Counted from the first letter of the stretch, positions 35,252-44,800 are shown. The stretch is 64,000 nucleotides of DNA from Xylanibacter muris (GCF_013166605.1 NZ_JABKKF010000002.1:421996-485995), one strand, 5' to 3'. Notes: a model not told the origin generated them from the letters alone. Program-made: numbers and translations.

Positions 35252-35825
35252 AAAATGCATGGCGGGTGAAGTTTACGACTGTCATGATGAGGCGTTTCTT
35301 CAAATGAAGGCTGCAGCCGCCAAATGGGTGCAAAAATACAATTCTCTTCCATACGAGGAGCGGGCCGAGAGATATACAATGATAAAGGATTTTTTCGGTC
35401 GGGTTGGAAAAAACTGTTCTGTCGGTGATGGTTTCATCTGTGATTTTGGATGTAATATATATCTTGGAGACAATGTGTCTGTAAATTATCGTTGTACATT
35501 TATAGACTGTAATAATATAATAATAGGAAACAATGTGTTGATAGCTTCCGGTGTACAGATAAACACGGCCTCACATCCTACAGCATGGACCGACAGACGT
35601 AATGACGAGTTTGAGAAGAATCCGGGAGCTTATTTCTGTAAGACATTTGCAAAACCTGTGACTATAGGTGATTGTTGCTGGATTGGTGCAGGTGTCATAA
35701 TCATTGGTGGAGTGTCTTTGGGAAAAAATGTCACTGTGGCGGCTGGAGCCGTTGTTACACAGTCCTTTCCTGATAATTGTCTGATTGGAGGAGTGCCGGC
35801 CAAAGTCATAAGGTATTTTAAATGA
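35238..35825 (+). CDS. Sugar O-acetyltransferase (maltose/galactoside type)
   Basis: This 195-residue acetyl-CoA-dependent O-acetyltransferase has an N-terminal Mac helix domain (MAGEVYDCHDEAF-like start) and a left-handed beta helix of hexapeptide repeats. The catalytic histidine is in INTASHPTAWTDRR and acetyl-CoA contacts are in CCWIGAGVIIIGGVSLGKN (WIGAGVIIIGGV). The sugar acceptor is unknown. It overlaps the end of the HAD phosphatase and is followed by a cysteine hydrolase 6 bp later. Confidence 0.92.
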   Translation: MTELEKCMAGEVYDCHDEAFLQMKAAAAKWVQKYNSLPYEERAERYTMIKDFFGRVGKNCSVGDGFICDFGCNIYLGDNVSVNYRCTFIDCNNIIIGNNVLIASGVQINTASHPTAWTDRRNDEFEKNPGAYFCKTFAKPVTIGDCCWIGAGVIIIGGVSLGKNVTVAAGAVVTQSFPDNCLIGGVPAKVIRYFK

Positions 35826-35831
35826 CGGATT

Positions 35832-36473
35832 ATGATGGAGTGCCGGTTAGTGTTGTTTATTCTTATATTGTTTGAGACTATTGTGTCCTGCGACAGTAAA
35901 CAGCGTGAAGTCGGGAATGGTTGTGACGTATGGGTTGATTCTGTTTCGGGACTATTGCGTTCGGGAGATATATGTATGCGTCGCGGAACGGGAATCGCAA
36001 GTCATGTTGTCGTGCATTGCGGCGGAAAGTCTGAGGACTTCTCACATTGTGGCATTGTGGTGAAAGAAGCCGATGGCAATATTTATGTATGTCATGCTGT
36101 GCCGGATGAAGGTGAATCACCAGATGACAGTGACCGTGTGAGACTTGTTCCCATAAGTGATTTTTATGGAAAAGGCAAAGCTGTCAGGGGTGCGGTGTTC
36201 AGAGTTGCATGTTCTGACAGTATAGCCGGAGCAGCCGCATTGGCAGCAAAAGAAAAATGGCGTCTTAATGTTGCCTTCGACCACGCCTATAAATGGGATG
36301 ACACGACACGGCTATATTGTACTCAGCTTGTGGCGATGGCTTATATGCGCTATGGAGTTGATTTGGTTGAGACGAGATGCAGATCGTTGAATGTTCCCGG
36401 TTTTTGTGGCGACTATGTTTTTCCGTCTGATATCGTGAGAAGCCGTTTGGTAGAAATGATGGCTGAGTATTGA
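35832..36473 (+). CDS. YiiX-like permuted NlpC/P60 cysteine hydrolase, lipoprotein
   Basis: This 213-residue protein resembles the YiiX/YebB (peptidase C92-like) group of permuted papain-fold enzymes, where histidine precedes cysteine. The candidate histidine is in DFSHCGIVV near residue 77 and the candidate cysteine in RLYCTQLVAMAY near 168. A lipobox ETIVSCD near residue 20 predicts membrane anchoring. Members cleave amide or ester bonds in peptidoglycan or lipids, and the target here is not known. Two adjacent ATGs (35832 and 35835) are possible. Confidence 0.78.
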   Translation: MMECRLVLFILILFETIVSCDSKQREVGNGCDVWVDSVSGLLRSGDICMRRGTGIASHVVVHCGGKSEDFSHCGIVVKEADGNIYVCHAVPDEGESPDDSDRVRLVPISDFYGKGKAVRGAVFRVACSDSIAGAAALAAKEKWRLNVAFDHAYKWDDTTRLYCTQLVAMAYMRYGVDLVETRCRSLNVPGFCGDYVFPSDIVRSRLVEMMAEY

Positions 36474-36517
36474 GAGAATTATAAATAAAATACTTACAAA
36501 TTTAAAAACAAAGAATT

Positions 36518-36922
36518 ATGAAAAGAACTTTTGAAAATTTATTGTCGCTGGCTGTATTAATGTTGGTTATGGTTGCATGCGGAGCGTCCACAAGTTCGCC
36601 TAAGGGTGCGTTTGAATATTATGCAGAAGCATTTGTGAATGGTGATTATGAAACTTATGTTTCAGGGCTGGTTAATGAAAAAGGAGAGGCGATTGCCGAT
36701 AAGGAGAAAGAGACTCTTAAATCTATATTGAAGGAAAAACAGGAAAAGAAAGAAGAAAAAATAAGGGAGATGAAAGTTTTGAATGAGACTGTCAGTGAGG
36801 ATAAAAAAACAGCTGTTATTGATTATACTTTGATAATGGAAGACGGTACGGAAAATGAAGGTCAAAAGGCTACCATGGTAAAAGTAGGCAATGAATGGAA
36901 AATGGTTCTGGGAAGTAAGTGA
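36518..36922 (+). CDS. DUF4878-type lipoprotein
   Basis: This 134-residue lipoprotein has a lipobox at MVACGAS and a single NTF2-like DUF4878 domain: SPKGAFEYYAEAFVNGDYE (AFEYYAEAFVNGDYE), a charged helix rich in K and E (residues 65-90), and the final strands TMVKVGNEWKMVLG. Function is unknown. It is the last gene of this strand before the strong terminator at 36948. Confidence 0.8.
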   Translation: MKRTFENLLSLAVLMLVMVACGASTSSPKGAFEYYAEAFVNGDYETYVSGLVNEKGEAIADKEKETLKSILKEKQEKKEEKIREMKVLNETVSEDKKTAVIDYTLIMEDGTENEGQKATMVKVGNEWKMVLGSK

Positions 36923-36947
36923 CGTGTTTTTATTGTCCGATCAGACC

Positions 36948-37006
36948 CAATATAGAGAAAGGGCCTTTTCAGCCATGCCGGCTGAAAAGGCCCTTTCTCT
37001 ATATTG
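36948..37006. terminator. Bidirectional terminator between the DUF4878 lipoprotein and nifJ
   Basis: A 27-bp perfect stem (left arm 36948-36974, right arm 36980-37006) with a 5-nt loop sits between two convergent genes, 25 bp after one stop and 9 bp from the other. GGGCCTTTTCAGCC is in the upper stem. AT-rich bases at the outer end serve both directions. Confidence 0.85.
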
Positions 37007-37014
37007 AAGTGTTG

Positions 37015-40000
37015 TTATACTTCTTCGCTCCAATCCATCTTGCTCATACGGACATAACTTTGATAACGTTTCTTAGCCATGTCTTCGCACGCCTTGAACA
37101 GGTCGGCTGCTTCGTTCGGATACTGTTTCATAACAGAAAGGAAGCGAACCTCACCCTTCAGATAATCTTGGAAGTTCTCCCATGCCGGAGCCTTGGAATC
37201 AAGCGAGAACGGATTCTTGCCTTCCTCTTCAAGAGCCGGGTTAAAGCGCCACAGATGCCAGTAACCGCAAGCTACGGCCGCAGCCTCTTCTGCCTGTGCC
37301 TTACCCATACCTTTCTTAAGGCCATGGTTGATACAAGGTGCGTATGCAATTATGATTGACGGACCCGGATAGGCCTCTGCTTCGCGGATGGCTTTCAGAC
37401 ACTGGCTTTGGTCTGCACCCATTGCAATCTGTGCTACATATACATAGCCGTATGTCGTGGCAATCATACCGAGATCCTTCTTGCGTACGCGCTTACCTGA
37501 AGCAGCGAACTTGGCTATGGCACCAAGAGGAGTGGCCTTTGAAGACTGACCGCCTGTGTTAGAATAAACCTCTGTGTCAAGAACCAGAATGTTTACATCC
37601 TCGCCTGATGCGATAACGTGGTCAAGACCACCGTAACCGATGTCGTAGGAAGCACCGTCACCACCGATAATCCACTGTGAGCGCTTAACAAGATAGTGGG
37701 CAAGTTCCTTCAGTTTTGCACATGCTGCACAACCGTTTTCCGCACCGGCCTCAATCATCGGCTTGAGCTTTTCTGCGGCAGCCTTGCTTGCGTCAGCATC
37801 ATTCATGCCGTCAAGCCATTCCTGAGCGGCAGCCTTGAATTCAGCAGGAGTCTCTTCTGCTGCGATAGCACCGTTGAGGATTTCTGCAATGCGTGCGCGC
37901 ATCTTCTTATTTGCCAATGTCATACCGAGACCAAACTCACAGAAGTCTTCAAACAGAGAGTTTGCCCATGCAGGACCCTGACCCTTGTCGTTTGTTGTAT
38001 AAGGAGTTGAAGGAATTGAACCTGAGTAGATTGATGAACAGCCAGTTGCGTTGGCAACAATCTCACGGTCACCGAAGAGCTGTGAAATCAATTTAACGTA
38101 AGGTGTCTCACCGCAACCGGAGCATGCTCCTGAGAATTCAAACAGAGGTGTGGCGAACTGAGAGTTCTTCGGGCTCTGCTTGATGTCGATGAGATTCTGC
38201 TTGGTTTTAACGTTCTTAACGCAGTATTCCCAGTTTGCTGCCTCATCAAGCTCGCCTTCCAGCGGAACCATCTGAAGAGCCTTGCCGCCTGCCTTTGGAT
38301 TACCGGGACAAACATCAACACAGTTGCCACAGCCAAGACAGTCCATAACACCTACCTGCATACGGAACTTCATACCCTTAAGCGCTGCCGGAGCCTTTAT
38401 TTCAAGTGCTGTCGCATTCAGGCCGGCTGCTTCATTCTCGTCCATAACGAACGGACGGATGCAGGCATGAGGACAAACATAGGCACATTTGTTACACTGG
38501 ATACAGTTTTCCGGTGTCCATGTCGGAACGAATGCCGCCACACCGCGCTTCTCGTATGCTGCTGTGCCCTGGGGCCATGTTCCGTCTTCGATGCCTTTGA
38601 ATGCCGACACAGGAAGAAGGTCACCGTTTTGTGCATTGATAGGACGTACAACTTCATTGATGAATGCAGGATCGTTATTTTCGTTAGCTGCATCAGCCGG
38701 CAGGTTTGACCATGCCGCATCAACGGCAAGTTCTTTGTATTCGCCACCGCGGTCAACGGCTGCATAGTTCTTATCAACGACATCCTGACCCTTTTTGCCA
38801 TAAGACTTGACGATGAACTTCTTCATCTGTTCAACGGCCAGGTCTACAGGTATCACGCCTGTAATGCGGAAGAATGCACTCTGAAGAATAGTGTTTGTGC
38901 GGTTGCCCAAACCGATTTCCTGTGCAATCTTTGTTGCGTTGATATAGTATACCTTTATATTGTTGTCTGCAAAATACTTCTTAACCTTATTGGGCAGGTT
39001 TGCAACCAATGTGTCGCCTTCCCAAATTGTGTTCAACAGGAAAGTTCCGTTCTTGCGTAATCCGCGTGTAACATCGTACATGTGCAGGTAAGCCTGAACG
39101 TGGCATGCGACGAAGTTAGGGGTGTTTACCAAATAGGTAGAGCGGATAGGAGTGTCACCAAAACGAAGGTGAGAGCATGTGAAACCGCCTGACTTCTTTG
39201 AGTCGTAAGAGAAGTAAGCCTGACAGTGCTTGTCTGTGTTGTCGCCAATAATCTTTACAGAGTTCTTGTTTGCGCCTACCGTACCGTCTGCACCGAGTCC
39301 GTAGAACTTGGCTTCGAACATACCTTCACCCCCGAGTGCGATTTCCTCTTTCTTGGGAAGTGATGTGAATGTAACATCATCTACTATACCGATAGTAAAG
39401 TGGTTTTTCGGTTCGTTGAGCGCAAGGTTTTCGTATACGGAAAGAATCTGTGCGGGAGTCGTGTCGTTAGAACCGAGACCATAGCGTCCGCCGACAATGA
39501 GAGGTGCGTTTTCAATGCCATAGAATGCCTCCTTGACGTCAAGATACAGAGGCTCGCCGTTTGCACCCGGCTCTTTTGTCCTGTCAAGAACAGCAATGCG
39601 TGTTGTTGTCTTTGGAACAGCGGCAAGCAGGTGCTTGACAGAGAACGGACGATAGAGGTGTACAGACACCAAACCTACTTTCTCGCCTTTTGCTGTCAGG
39701 TAGTCGATAGCCTCGCGTGCAGCCTCGCTGGCTGAACCCATAAGGATGATTACGCGGTCGGCATCCTCAGCGCCATAGTAGTTGAACAGTCCGTACTTAC
39801 GGCCGGTAATCTCTGAAATCTTGTTCATGTATTCCTCCACGATAGCAGGAACTGTTTCGTAGAATGAATTGCAAGATTCACGGTGTGTGAAGAATGTGTC
39901 GGGATTTTCAGCCATACCGCGTGCAACAGGCTTCTCCGGTGTGAGGGCACGGTTGCGGAATTCAGACAGAGCTTCCTGGTCTACCAGTGGAGCGAGATCG

Positions 40001-40572
40001 TCGTTCTCTAACATTTCAATCTTCTGGATTTCATGCGATGTGCGGAAACCGTCAAAGAAGTTGAGGAAAGGAACGCGGCTCTTTATTGTTGCAAGATGTG
40101 CAACACCGGCAAGATCCATTACTTCCTGTACGGAGCCTTCTGCCAACATGGCAAATCCGGTCTGGCGGCATGACATGACATCCTGGTGGTCACCGAAGAT
40201 ACAAAGTGAGTGAGAAGCCAGTGTACGTGCTGAAACGTGGAATACGCAAGGCAGGAACTCACCGGCAATCTTATACATATTGGGTATCATGAGCAAAAGG
40301 CCCTGTGATGCTGTATAAGTTGAAGTCAGGGCACCAGCCTGTAAAGAACCGTGAACTGCACCTGCAGCACCGCCTTCAGACTGCATTTCCTGTACGAGAA
40401 CGGTCTCGCCGAAAATGTTTTTACGTCCCTGCGCTGCCCATTCGTCTACATATTCTGCCATTGTAGACGACGGCGTGATAGGGTAGATGGCAGCCACTTC
40501 CGAGAACATATAAGAGATATGCGCTGCGGCCTGATTACCATCACAAGTGATAAACTTTTTTTCTTTAGCCAT
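37015..40572 (-). CDS. nifJ: Pyruvate:ferredoxin (flavodoxin) oxidoreductase
   Basis: This single-chain, 1185-residue enzyme oxidises pyruvate with coenzyme A to acetyl-CoA and CO2 and passes electrons to ferredoxin or flavodoxin. Domain order: pyrimidine-binding TPP domain (AAIYPITPSSTMAEY near residue 30), the coenzyme A region, a gamma domain, two 4Fe-4S clusters (CIQCNKCAYVCPHAC near 690 and CLGCGNCVDVCPG near 747), the third-cluster start CSGCGETPYV near 820, and the TPP diphosphate site IGGDGASYDIGYGG near 972. It is the main anaerobic pyruvate route and supplies reduced ferredoxin that the NuoEFG-less complex I may use. It appears to be transcribed alone. Confidence 0.97.
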   Translation of the reverse strand: MAKEKKFITCDGNQAAAHISYMFSEVAAIYPITPSSTMAEYVDEWAAQGRKNIFGETVLVQEMQSEGGAAGAVHGSLQAGALTSTYTASQGLLLMIPNMYKIAGEFLPCVFHVSARTLASHSLCIFGDHQDVMSCRQTGFAMLAEGSVQEVMDLAGVAHLATIKSRVPFLNFFDGFRTSHEIQKIEMLENDDLAPLVDQEALSEFRNRALTPEKPVARGMAENPDTFFTHRESCNSFYETVPAIVEEYMNKISEITGRKYGLFNYYGAEDADRVIILMGSASEAAREAIDYLTAKGEKVGLVSVHLYRPFSVKHLLAAVPKTTTRIAVLDRTKEPGANGEPLYLDVKEAFYGIENAPLIVGGRYGLGSNDTTPAQILSVYENLALNEPKNHFTIGIVDDVTFTSLPKKEEIALGGEGMFEAKFYGLGADGTVGANKNSVKIIGDNTDKHCQAYFSYDSKKSGGFTCSHLRFGDTPIRSTYLVNTPNFVACHVQAYLHMYDVTRGLRKNGTFLLNTIWEGDTLVANLPNKVKKYFADNNIKVYYINATKIAQEIGLGNRTNTILQSAFFRITGVIPVDLAVEQMKKFIVKSYGKKGQDVVDKNYAAVDRGGEYKELAVDAAWSNLPADAANENNDPAFINEVVRPINAQNGDLLPVSAFKGIEDGTWPQGTAAYEKRGVAAFVPTWTPENCIQCNKCAYVCPHACIRPFVMDENEAAGLNATALEIKAPAALKGMKFRMQVGVMDCLGCGNCVDVCPGNPKAGGKALQMVPLEGELDEAANWEYCVKNVKTKQNLIDIKQSPKNSQFATPLFEFSGACSGCGETPYVKLISQLFGDREIVANATGCSSIYSGSIPSTPYTTNDKGQGPAWANSLFEDFCEFGLGMTLANKKMRARIAEILNGAIAAEETPAEFKAAAQEWLDGMNDADASKAAAEKLKPMIEAGAENGCAACAKLKELAHYLVKRSQWIIGGDGASYDIGYGGLDHVIASGEDVNILVLDTEVYSNTGGQSSKATPLGAIAKFAASGKRVRKKDLGMIATTYGYVYVAQIAMGADQSQCLKAIREAEAYPGPSIIIAYAPCINHGLKKGMGKAQAEEAAAVACGYWHLWRFNPALEEEGKNPFSLDSKAPAWENFQDYLKGEVRFLSVMKQYPNEAADLFKACEDMAKKRYQSYVRMSKMDWSEEV

Positions 40573-40646
40573 TTTTTGATATAAATTTAATGAATGAACT
40601 TATGTTTTTATGTAATCTAAGTTTCTGTTCTTATGCTTGACAGATG

Positions 40647-41834
40647 TCAGTACAGAAATCCGAACAGCCAAAGGGGGATGTGTCCCCCTTTGCTTATTTC
40701 GGTATTGTACTCTATAAATAATGTATCGGCAGAACACCGTGTCTTTCCCGGAGCCTGTGAGTCGATAATCTTGAATTTCATATTGTTGTCCACGGTATAA
40801 AAGTTTTCTTTGGCACTTTGGTTTACCGTGTGGTCTTTCCACATTGAGTTTACAAAGAATGTCTCCATCGTATCCTGCGTGTTTACTATGATTGGATATA
40901 TTGCATAAATAAGATTGGAATTATGCAGCATTACCTTTGTAGGTTTTTTGGGAAAATCGTTGCCTGTGGGATAAATCAGATTTATTAACCTTGCGTCGGC
41001 AAGATATTTTATATAATTCATCACTGTCGCGCGGCTTGTCTCTATTTCATTTGCAATATTGCTGATATTTGGGGCGCAAGGACCTTCCACTGCGAGCTGA
41101 TAGAACAGTTTCTTTATTTTTGTCAGGTATTTGAGTTCGATTTGCTTAATCAGTAGAATGTCGACCTCTGTCATCATGTTCATTGTTTTCAGGAGGTTTT
41201 CCGAATAATTCCTGTTTTCCTGATAGAAAGGATAAAAACCATGATGGAGATACTCTTGGAAATATTTGGCCGGGGATACTTTCGGAAGCACAGTCTTGAT
41301 GATGCGGTTGTAATCTTTAAGAATCTCGTCAAGTGAATAGGGTTTGAAATTGTTTCCTGTTTGCAGATTGATGAATTCCCTGAACGAAAAGCCTCTGAGG
41401 TTATAGCTCTTTACTATTCCGTTGAGTTCTGGATTCTCTTCCTTCAGTCTCATTACGCTTGAACCGGTAAATACAATTTTCAGTCCCGGATATTCATCGT
41501 AGCATTTTCTTAAATCCGTGCTCCAATTGGGTTGTTTGAAGACTTGGTCTATCAGCAGAACTTTTCCGCCTTTATGATAAAATTCTCCGGCAAAGTCCGC
41601 AATGCCTCTTGCCTGAAAATAGAAGTTGTTCATATTTACATAGAGGCATTTCCTGTCGTCGTGATTGAAATTTTCCTTTGCGTATTGCAACAGAAACGTG
41701 GTTTTCCCGACACCTCTGGTTCCCTTGATGCCAATCATGCGGTCGTTCCAGTCTATCTCATCCATAAGGATGCGACGAACCGGTGCATTTGTGTGTTCAA
41801 CCAGATAGCTGTGTGTTCTGAAGAAAGCCTCCAT
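40647..41834 (-). CDS. AAA ATPase with DUF4143-like C-terminal domain
   Basis: This 395-residue protein has an AAA_14-type ATPase with Walker A GTRGVGKT (residues 38-45). The Walker B region is KVLLIDQVFK, with glutamine where the catalytic glutamate is usual. FTGSSVMRL is the sensor. The C-terminal half, with ANEIETSRATVMNYIKYLADARLI (SRATVMNYIKYL), resembles the DUF4143 winged-helix region. These proteins are common in Bacteroidales and their role is unclear. The frame is open to a TTG at 41891, but the ATG at 41834 fits the promoter position. Confidence 0.85.
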   Translation of the reverse strand: MEAFFRTHSYLVEHTNAPVRRILMDEIDWNDRMIGIKGTRGVGKTTFLLQYAKENFNHDDRKCLYVNMNNFYFQARGIADFAGEFYHKGGKVLLIDQVFKQPNWSTDLRKCYDEYPGLKIVFTGSSVMRLKEENPELNGIVKSYNLRGFSFREFINLQTGNNFKPYSLDEILKDYNRIIKTVLPKVSPAKYFQEYLHHGFYPFYQENRNYSENLLKTMNMMTEVDILLIKQIELKYLTKIKKLFYQLAVEGPCAPNISNIANEIETSRATVMNYIKYLADARLINLIYPTGNDFPKKPTKVMLHNSNLIYAIYPIIVNTQDTMETFFVNSMWKDHTVNQSAKENFYTVDNNMKFKIIDSQAPGKTRCSADTLFIEYNTEISKGGHIPLWLFGFLY

Positions 41835-41861
41835 TATTGCCTTTTTCTTAGTTATTAGCTG

Positions 41862-41892
41862 CAAAGTTAGCAATTTCTTTGTAATTTGCAAA
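41862..41892 (-). promoter_or_regulatory. Promoter of the DUF4143-type ATPase
   Basis: On the minus strand TTTG (complement at 41889-41892) is followed after 19 bp by TAacTTTG (complement at 41862-41869), an ideal Bacteroidota promoter. The start of transcription falls about 20 bp before the ATG at 41834, excluding the TTG at 41891 as a start codon. Confidence 0.8.
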
Positions 41893-41899
41893 CTCTGTA

Positions 41900-41931
41900 T
41901 TGCAAAATATCAAAAAAAGTTAGTAATTTTG
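41900..41931 (+). promoter_or_regulatory. Promoter of the ATP-grasp-like gene
   Basis: TTG at 41900-41902 is followed after 21 bp by TAatTTTG at 41924-41931, 30 bp before the ATG at 41962. It lies back to back with the ATPase promoter. Confidence 0.75.
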
Positions 41932-41961
41932 TAGCCAAACAAAGATTTCTGCATAATAACA

Positions 41962-43053
41962 ATGATATTGCATATTTTTAATCCTGAGCACGATTTGGCC
42001 TTGGCCGGAAACAGAAACGGATTCACTGCTCCTCATGCCGCGCGTGCCCTGCGTTCTGATTTAGGGTATATTCCGGCCTTATGGGCTTCTCCCGGTGATT
42101 TCATACTGGTTGAAAACAAGGAATATGCGGATAAGGCGTTCAGAAAGCTAAATGCAAAATTAGGATATATAGGAAAAAGTGCGGAACGGAATTTTGTAAA
42201 CTTTATAGAAGCGGATGAGTTATGCCGTTGCGATATTGAAGGCATAGATCCATGGGGGTGGGACACGGCATTATGCAATATGCTTTTGCGCAAAGGAATA
42301 GACAGGAAGTGGCTTCCCGGCCTTGAGATTCTTAGTTCCATCCGCATGCTTTCCCACCGTTCCGCTTCTGCAGGGATTTTGTCTGGATTGACGGATATTT
42401 ACGGTACGATAGGAAAGTCTTCCGTTTGTGTTTCGGAAAAGGATATTGCCGGAAAGGTGGCGGAATATGGCCGGGCTGTCATAAAGGCTCCATGGAGCTG
42501 CAGCGGCCGTGGTGTACGTTTTGTCGACCGGCAGAGCTTTCCTGTTCTTTCTGGATGGATAAGGAATACTTTGAAAAAGCAGGATGCACTTATGGTAGAG
42601 CCTTATTATAGAAAGGTGAAAGATTTTGGCATGGAGTTTTTTTCTTATGGCGACGGAAGGGTCGGGTATTGCGGACTTTCTTTGTTTTGTGCGTCCAACG
42701 GTGCATATACAGGAAGCCTGCTCGCCACGGAGAATGTAAAGCTTGAGGTGTTGAAACGTTATATATCCGTTGACTTGCTTGATTCTGTCAGAAGGCGTAT
42801 TTGTGAATTGCTCGGCAGACAGCTCGCCGGCTGTTATAGAGGTCCTTTGGGAATAGATATGATGGTGGTGAACAACGAAGCCGACGGCGGCTTTCTGCTT
42901 CATCCGTGCGTTGAAATCAATCTCCGCCGTACTATGGGACATGTTGCCCTGTCGCTGTCTCCGGATGATGATGACATCAGAAAAATAATGAGAATTACTA
43001 TCCAAGATAATTACAGACTGAAAATTAACAATTTAACTACAAAAAAATTATGA
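41962..43053 (+). CDS. ATP-grasp-like protein of unknown function
   Basis: This 363-residue protein begins MILHIFNPEHDLALAGN and has a central pattern like ATP-grasp ligases: VIKAPWSCSGRGVRF near residue 173 (nucleotide-contacting lysine and glycine-rich loop), MVEPYYRKVKDFGMEFF near residue 212, and a metal-binding end GPLGIDMMVV followed by HPCVEINLRRTMGHV near 317. The D, E-x-N and R residues fit the Mg-ATP site. Substrates are unknown. Its TGA overlaps the GH43 ATG by 4 bp (ATGA), so it is translated together with a polysaccharide-degrading enzyme. Confidence 0.65.
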   Translation: MILHIFNPEHDLALAGNRNGFTAPHAARALRSDLGYIPALWASPGDFILVENKEYADKAFRKLNAKLGYIGKSAERNFVNFIEADELCRCDIEGIDPWGWDTALCNMLLRKGIDRKWLPGLEILSSIRMLSHRSASAGILSGLTDIYGTIGKSSVCVSEKDIAGKVAEYGRAVIKAPWSCSGRGVRFVDRQSFPVLSGWIRNTLKKQDALMVEPYYRKVKDFGMEFFSYGDGRVGYCGLSLFCASNGAYTGSLLATENVKLEVLKRYISVDLLDSVRRRICELLGRQLAGCYRGPLGIDMMVVNNEADGGFLLHPCVEINLRRTMGHVALSLSPDDDDIRKIMRITIQDNYRLKINNLTTKKL

Positions 43054-44699
43054 AAAGACAATTTATTCTTTTGTGTGCGGCCATTCCCATGATGGCATGG
43101 GGGCAGTATCGCTCAAGTGTGTGGTGTCCGGATAATGGAGACGGCACTTACACCAATCCTGTGATTAATGCCGACTATAGCGATCCCGATGTTTGTGTCG
43201 GTGCGTCAGGAACAGACTTTTATCTTACTGCGAGTTCGTTCAATTGTGTTCCTGGGCTTCCTATTCTTCACTCGAAGGATCTTGTCAATTGGAAAATAAT
43301 AGGTCATGCCCTGAAAGAGCTTACTCCGCACGAGGAGTTTGACAAAGCCTCGCATGGTAATGGTGTGTGGGCTCCGAGTATCCGCTATCATAACGGTGAG
43401 TATTACATTTACTGGGGTGATCCTGATTACGGTATATATATGGTGAAGACCAAAGACCCTGCCGGTGAATGGGATAAGCCTGTGCTTGTCGTTGCCGGTC
43501 AGGGCATGATAGACTCCACACCGCTTTGGGATGATGACGGCCGTTGCTATCTTGTGAACGGATGGGCGGGAAGCCGTTCCGGTATGAAAAGCATGCTTTC
43601 CGTGCGTGAGCTGAGTGCAGACGGCACACGTGCCATAACCAATCCTGTGATGGTATATGACGGAGGAAATGAGAACCGTACTGTTGAAGGTCCTAAATTC
43701 TACAAGCATGACGGTTGGTATTGGATTATGGCTCCGGCAGGAGGCGTGCCGACAGGATGGCAGTTGGCAATGCGTTCGAAGAGTCCGTTTGGCCCGTACG
43801 AGTGCAAGACGGTGATGGCTCAGGGAAAGACAGATATAAACGGTCCTCATCAGGGAGGGTGGATACGCACAGCCCAGGGAGAAGATTGGTTTATGAACTT
43901 TCAGGACAAGGGTCCTTATGGCCGTGTGGTGCATCTGAACCCTGTGAACTGGGTGAAAGGATGGCCGGTGATGGGTGTGGCAAAGAAAGGTGCTCTGTGC
44001 GGAGAGCCTGTCACAACATATAAGAAGCCAAATGTAGGTAAGACATACCCGATAGAGAATCCTGTTGAAAGTGACGAGTTCAACAGCGTGGAATTTGGAA
44101 AGCAGTGGCAGTGGCATGCAAACTACCAGCAGTATTTCGGTCAGACCACACCTTACGGCTACTATCGTATGTATACCCATCGTCTCAGTGAGAAATATGT
44201 AAATCTGTGGGAAGCTCCAAACCTTCTGTTGCAGAAAACACCGGCGGATGCGTTCACGGCAACGGCAAAAATAAATTTTGCGGCAAAGCAGGAAGGCCAG
44301 TTCGGAGGTTTGATAATGATGGGCCGCTCTTACAGTGCCTTGGTTGTGAAGAAGGTAGGTGAGGTTTTCCAGCTTCAGCAGCTTATATGCAATAAGGCCG
44401 ACGGCAATAAGCCGGAAACGGTAAAGGTGCTTGCCGAGCTTAAGCCTACGTCAAAAGACAAGGTTAACTACGACCCTGCCATTTATATAGACATTTATTT
44501 GCGTCTGACTGTCAAGGAAGGGGCAAAGATGACATTTGCTTACAGCAAGGATGGAAAGAAATTCACTGATGTGGGTGAGGAGTTCCAGATGCGCGAAGGT
44601 AAATGGATAGGTGCTAAATTCGGCTTCCTGGCAGAAGAGCCGGCAGGTAAAGGCGTTAGAGGATATATGGATATAGACTGGATAAGGGTGACCAAGTAA
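43050..44699 (+). CDS. Secreted GH43 glycosidase (xylosidase/arabinofuranosidase type)
   Basis: This 549-residue enzyme has a signal peptide (FILLCAAIPMMAWGQ). The five-bladed propeller has the three GH43 acids visible: base Asp in NADYSDPDVC near residue 44, Asp in MIDSTPLWDDDG near 155, and the proton donor Glu in TVEGPKFYK near 213. The C-terminal beta-sandwich (about 340-549) ends in DIDWIRVTK and resembles the concanavalin-like domain seen on many GH43 enzymes. Likely substrates are arabinose- or xylose-containing side chains. Translation is coupled to the upstream ATP-grasp-like gene by an ATGA overlap. Confidence 0.92.
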   Translation: MKRQFILLCAAIPMMAWGQYRSSVWCPDNGDGTYTNPVINADYSDPDVCVGASGTDFYLTASSFNCVPGLPILHSKDLVNWKIIGHALKELTPHEEFDKASHGNGVWAPSIRYHNGEYYIYWGDPDYGIYMVKTKDPAGEWDKPVLVVAGQGMIDSTPLWDDDGRCYLVNGWAGSRSGMKSMLSVRELSADGTRAITNPVMVYDGGNENRTVEGPKFYKHDGWYWIMAPAGGVPTGWQLAMRSKSPFGPYECKTVMAQGKTDINGPHQGGWIRTAQGEDWFMNFQDKGPYGRVVHLNPVNWVKGWPVMGVAKKGALCGEPVTTYKKPNVGKTYPIENPVESDEFNSVEFGKQWQWHANYQQYFGQTTPYGYYRMYTHRLSEKYVNLWEAPNLLLQKTPADAFTATAKINFAAKQEGQFGGLIMMGRSYSALVVKKVGEVFQLQQLICNKADGNKPETVKVLAELKPTSKDKVNYDPAIYIDIYLRLTVKEGAKMTFAYSKDGKKFTDVGEEFQMREGKWIGAKFGFLAEEPAGKGVRGYMDIDWIRVTK

Positions 44700-44726
44700 G
44701 AAGTTATTTATTGAAAGGTTAAAAGA

Positions 44727-44768
44727 AGCAGGGACATGCTATATGAAATGTTCCCTGCTTTTTTATTT
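44727..44768 (+). terminator. Terminator of the ATP-grasp/GH43 unit
   Basis: AGCAGGGA at 44727-44734 pairs with TCCCTGCT at 44752-44759, extended by CAT/ATG with one bulged T, followed by TTTTTTATTTTA. It lies 27 bp after the GH43 stop. Confidence 0.85.
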
Positions 44769-44800
44769 TAGATTTTCAACGGTTTTGACCGGTTATTGAT

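Noticed and set aside
40647..41834. DUF4143-type ATPase as part of a toxin or defence system
   Set aside because: It stands alone with a normal promoter and no partner gene; family role is unclear, so no system was claimed.
43206..44180. Minus-strand open frame of 324 codons inside GH43
   Set aside because: It is opposite a well-supported GH43 gene with all catalytic residues; composition is not protein-like and no start signal is present.
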